Source: Globodera rostochiensis | Taxonomy: Eukaryota > Nematoda > Chromadorea > Rhabditida > Heteroderidae | NCBI GenBank assembly: GCA_018350325.1 | Contig: JAEVLN010000009.1 | Span: 1,695,388-1,759,387, forward strand | DNA: 64,000 nucleotides | Direction of reading: 5' to 3' | Shown here: positions 62,123 through 64,000 of the stretch, in pieces | Numbering within the stretch: the first letter of the stretch is position 1 | How the letters are laid out: every line of letters starts with the position of its first letter | Notes under the pieces: generated by a model | Databases searched by the model: none | What the model was told of the DNA's origin: nothing | What the model saw: the letters and a program-made list of their open reading frames with translations, nothing else | Translations under genes and position numbers: made by a program

Positions 62123-64000
62123 ACCCCCTGACTTTGTGTGGCCGGCCCCCTGACCTTGTGTGGCCGCCCCCCCCCTGACTTTGTGTGGCCGGCCCCCTGA
62201 CCTTGTGTGGCCGCCCCCCCCCTGACTTTGTGTGGCCGGCCCCCCGACTTTGCGTGGCCGGCCCCCTGACCTTGTGTGGCCGGCCCCCCCCCCTGACTTT
62301 GTGTGGCCGGCCCCCCCCCCCTGACTTTGTGTGGCCGGCCCCCTGACCTTGTGTGGCCGGCCCCCTGACCTTGTGTGGCCGGCCCCCTGACCTTGTGTGG
62401 CCGGCCCCCCCCCCTGACTTTGTGTGGCCGGCCCCCCCCCCTGACTTTGTGTGGCCGGCCCCCCCGACTTTGCGTGGCCGGCCCCCTGACCTTGTGTGGC
62501 CGCCCCCCCCCCTGACTTTGTGTGGCCGGCCCCCCGACTTTGCGTGGCCGGCCCCCTGACCTTGTGTGGCCGGCCCCCCCCCCTGACTTTGTGTGGCCGG
62601 CCCCCCGACTTTGCGTGGCCGGCCCCCCCCCCTGACTTTGTGTGGCCGGCCCCCCCCCCCTGACTTTGTGTGGCCGGCCCCCTGACCTTGTGTGGCCGGC
62701 CCCCTGACCTTGTGTGGCCGGCCCCCTGACCTTGTGTGGCCGGCCCCCCCCCTGACTTTGTGTGGCCGGCCCCCCCCCCCTGACTTTGTGTGGCCGGCCC
62801 CCCCGACTTTGCGTGGCCGGCCCCCTGACTTTGTGTGGCCGGCCCCCTGACCTTGTGTGGCCGGCCTCCCCCCCCTGACTTTGTGTGGCCGGCCCCCCCC
62901 TGACTTTGTGTGGCCGGCCCCCCGACTTTGCGTGGCCGGCCCCCCCCTGACCTTGTGTGGCCGGCCCCCCCCCCTGACTTTGTGTGGCCGGCCCCCCCCC
63001 CTGACTTTGTGTGGCCGGCCCCCCCCCTGACTTTGTGTGGCCGGCCCCCCGACTTTGCGTGGCCGGCCCCCCCCCCCTGACCTTGTGTGGCCGGCCCCCC
63101 CCCCTGACTTTGTGTGGCCGGCCCCCCCCTGACTTTGTGTGGCCGGCCCCCCCCCTGACTTTGTGTGGCCGGCCCCCCGACTTTGCGTGGCCGGCCCCCC
63201 CCTGACCTTGTGTGGCCGCCCCCCCCCCTGACTTTGTGTGGCCGGCCCCCTGACCTTGTGTGGCCGGCCCCCTGACCTTGTGTGGCCGGCCCCCCCCCCC
63301 TGACTTTGTGTGGCCGCCCCCCCCTGACCTTGTGTGGCCGGCCCCCCCCCCTGACTTTGTGTGGCCGGCCCCCCGACTTTGCGTGGCCGCCCCCCCCTGA
63401 CCTTGTGTGGCCGGCCCCCCCCCTGACTTTGTGTGGCCGGCCCCCCCGACTTTGCGTGGCCGCCCCCCCCCTGACCTTGTGTGGCCGGCCCCCCCCCCCT
63501 GACTTTGTGTGGCCGCCCCCCCCCCTGACTTTGTGTGGCCGGCCCCCCCCCCTGACCTTGTGTGGCCGGCCCCCCCCCCTGACCTTGTGTGGCCGGCCCC
63601 CCCCTGACCTTGTGTGGCCGGCCCCCCCCCCTGACTTTGTGTGGCCGGCCCCCTGACCTTGTGTGGCCGGCCCCCCCCCTGACTTTGTGTGGCCGGCCCC
63701 CTGACCTTGTGTGGCCGGCCCCCCCCCCCCTGACTTTGTGTGGCCGGCCCCCCGACTTTGCGTGGCCGCCCCCCCCTGACCTTGTGTGGCCGGCCCCCCC
63801 CCTGACTTTGTGTGGCCGGCCCCCTGACCTTGTGTGGCCGGCCCCCCCCCCCTGACTTTGTGTGGCCGGCCCCCCGACTTTGCGTGGCCGCCCCCCCCTG
63901 ACCTTGTGTGGCCGGCCCCCCCCCCTGACTTTGTGTGGCCGGCCCCCCCGACTTTGCGTGGCCGCCCCCCCCCCTGACCTTGTGTGGCCGGCCCCCCCCC
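62123..64000. repeat. GC-rich minisatellite array 2, runs off the window
   Basis: Repeats the order of unit types of array 1 from 52262 with small differences in C-run length and a few missing units. Continues past the last base. Confidence 0.95.

Overview
The window looks like a piece of a nematode nuclear genome. Reasons seen in the sequence: short GT..AG introns with tight TTTTCAG-type acceptors, acceptor-like sites 10-40 bases upstream of several start codons (compatible with spliced-leader trans-splicing), GC..AG introns, interstitial TTAGGC-like repeats, an Argonaute PAZ domain, a PUF gene, and a BEL/Pao retrotransposon with a phlebovirus-like envelope (a nematode hallmark). A plant-parasitic tylenchid, for example a cyst nematode, is a guess and not proven.

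Layout. Bases 1 to about 15,600 hold most of a Maverick/Polinton (adintovirus-like) element whose left end lies outside the window. Plus-strand genes run in tight order: small core-like protein, conserved unknown, DDE integrase with a chromo-like tail, penton-like protein, pVI/core-like amphipathic protein, double-jelly-roll major capsid protein, a membrane protein overlapping an adenain-type protease, then protein-primed DNA polymerase B. To the right is an accessory block: a minus-strand PAZ-only Argonaute fragment, an Asn-rich zinc protein, and a four-exon spliced gene that ends in a RING-like cysteine pattern. No packaging ATPase was seen. The PAZ-only protein is the most unusual cargo and suggests interference with host small-RNA silencing.

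Bases 16,200 to 40,000 are AT-rich, dense in small DNA transposons (hAT-like elements with 8-bp target duplications, a Tc1/mariner-sized element, foldbacks, tRNA-derived SINE-like copies), with a few host genes between them: a protein disulfide isomerase relic, a PUF gene that appears to carry 13 PUF repeats through internal exon duplication, a small secreted peptide gene, a five-exon two-pass membrane protein, and a two-exon ankyrin protein. Bases 40,867-42,657 hold a long charged zinc-knuckle ORF.

Bases 43,490 to 64,000 hold a BEL/Pao LTR retrotransposon on the minus strand (gag, protease, RT, RNase H, integrase, envelope) followed by a GC-rich minisatellite. A unit of about 9,861 bases (3' half of pol through gag, LTR and satellite) is tandemly repeated: copy 1 at 47,121-56,981 and copy 2 from 56,982 past the window end. 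The copies differ by very few changes outside the satellite; copy 1 has two one-base frameshifts that copy 2 lacks, while copy 2 is cut short by the satellite.
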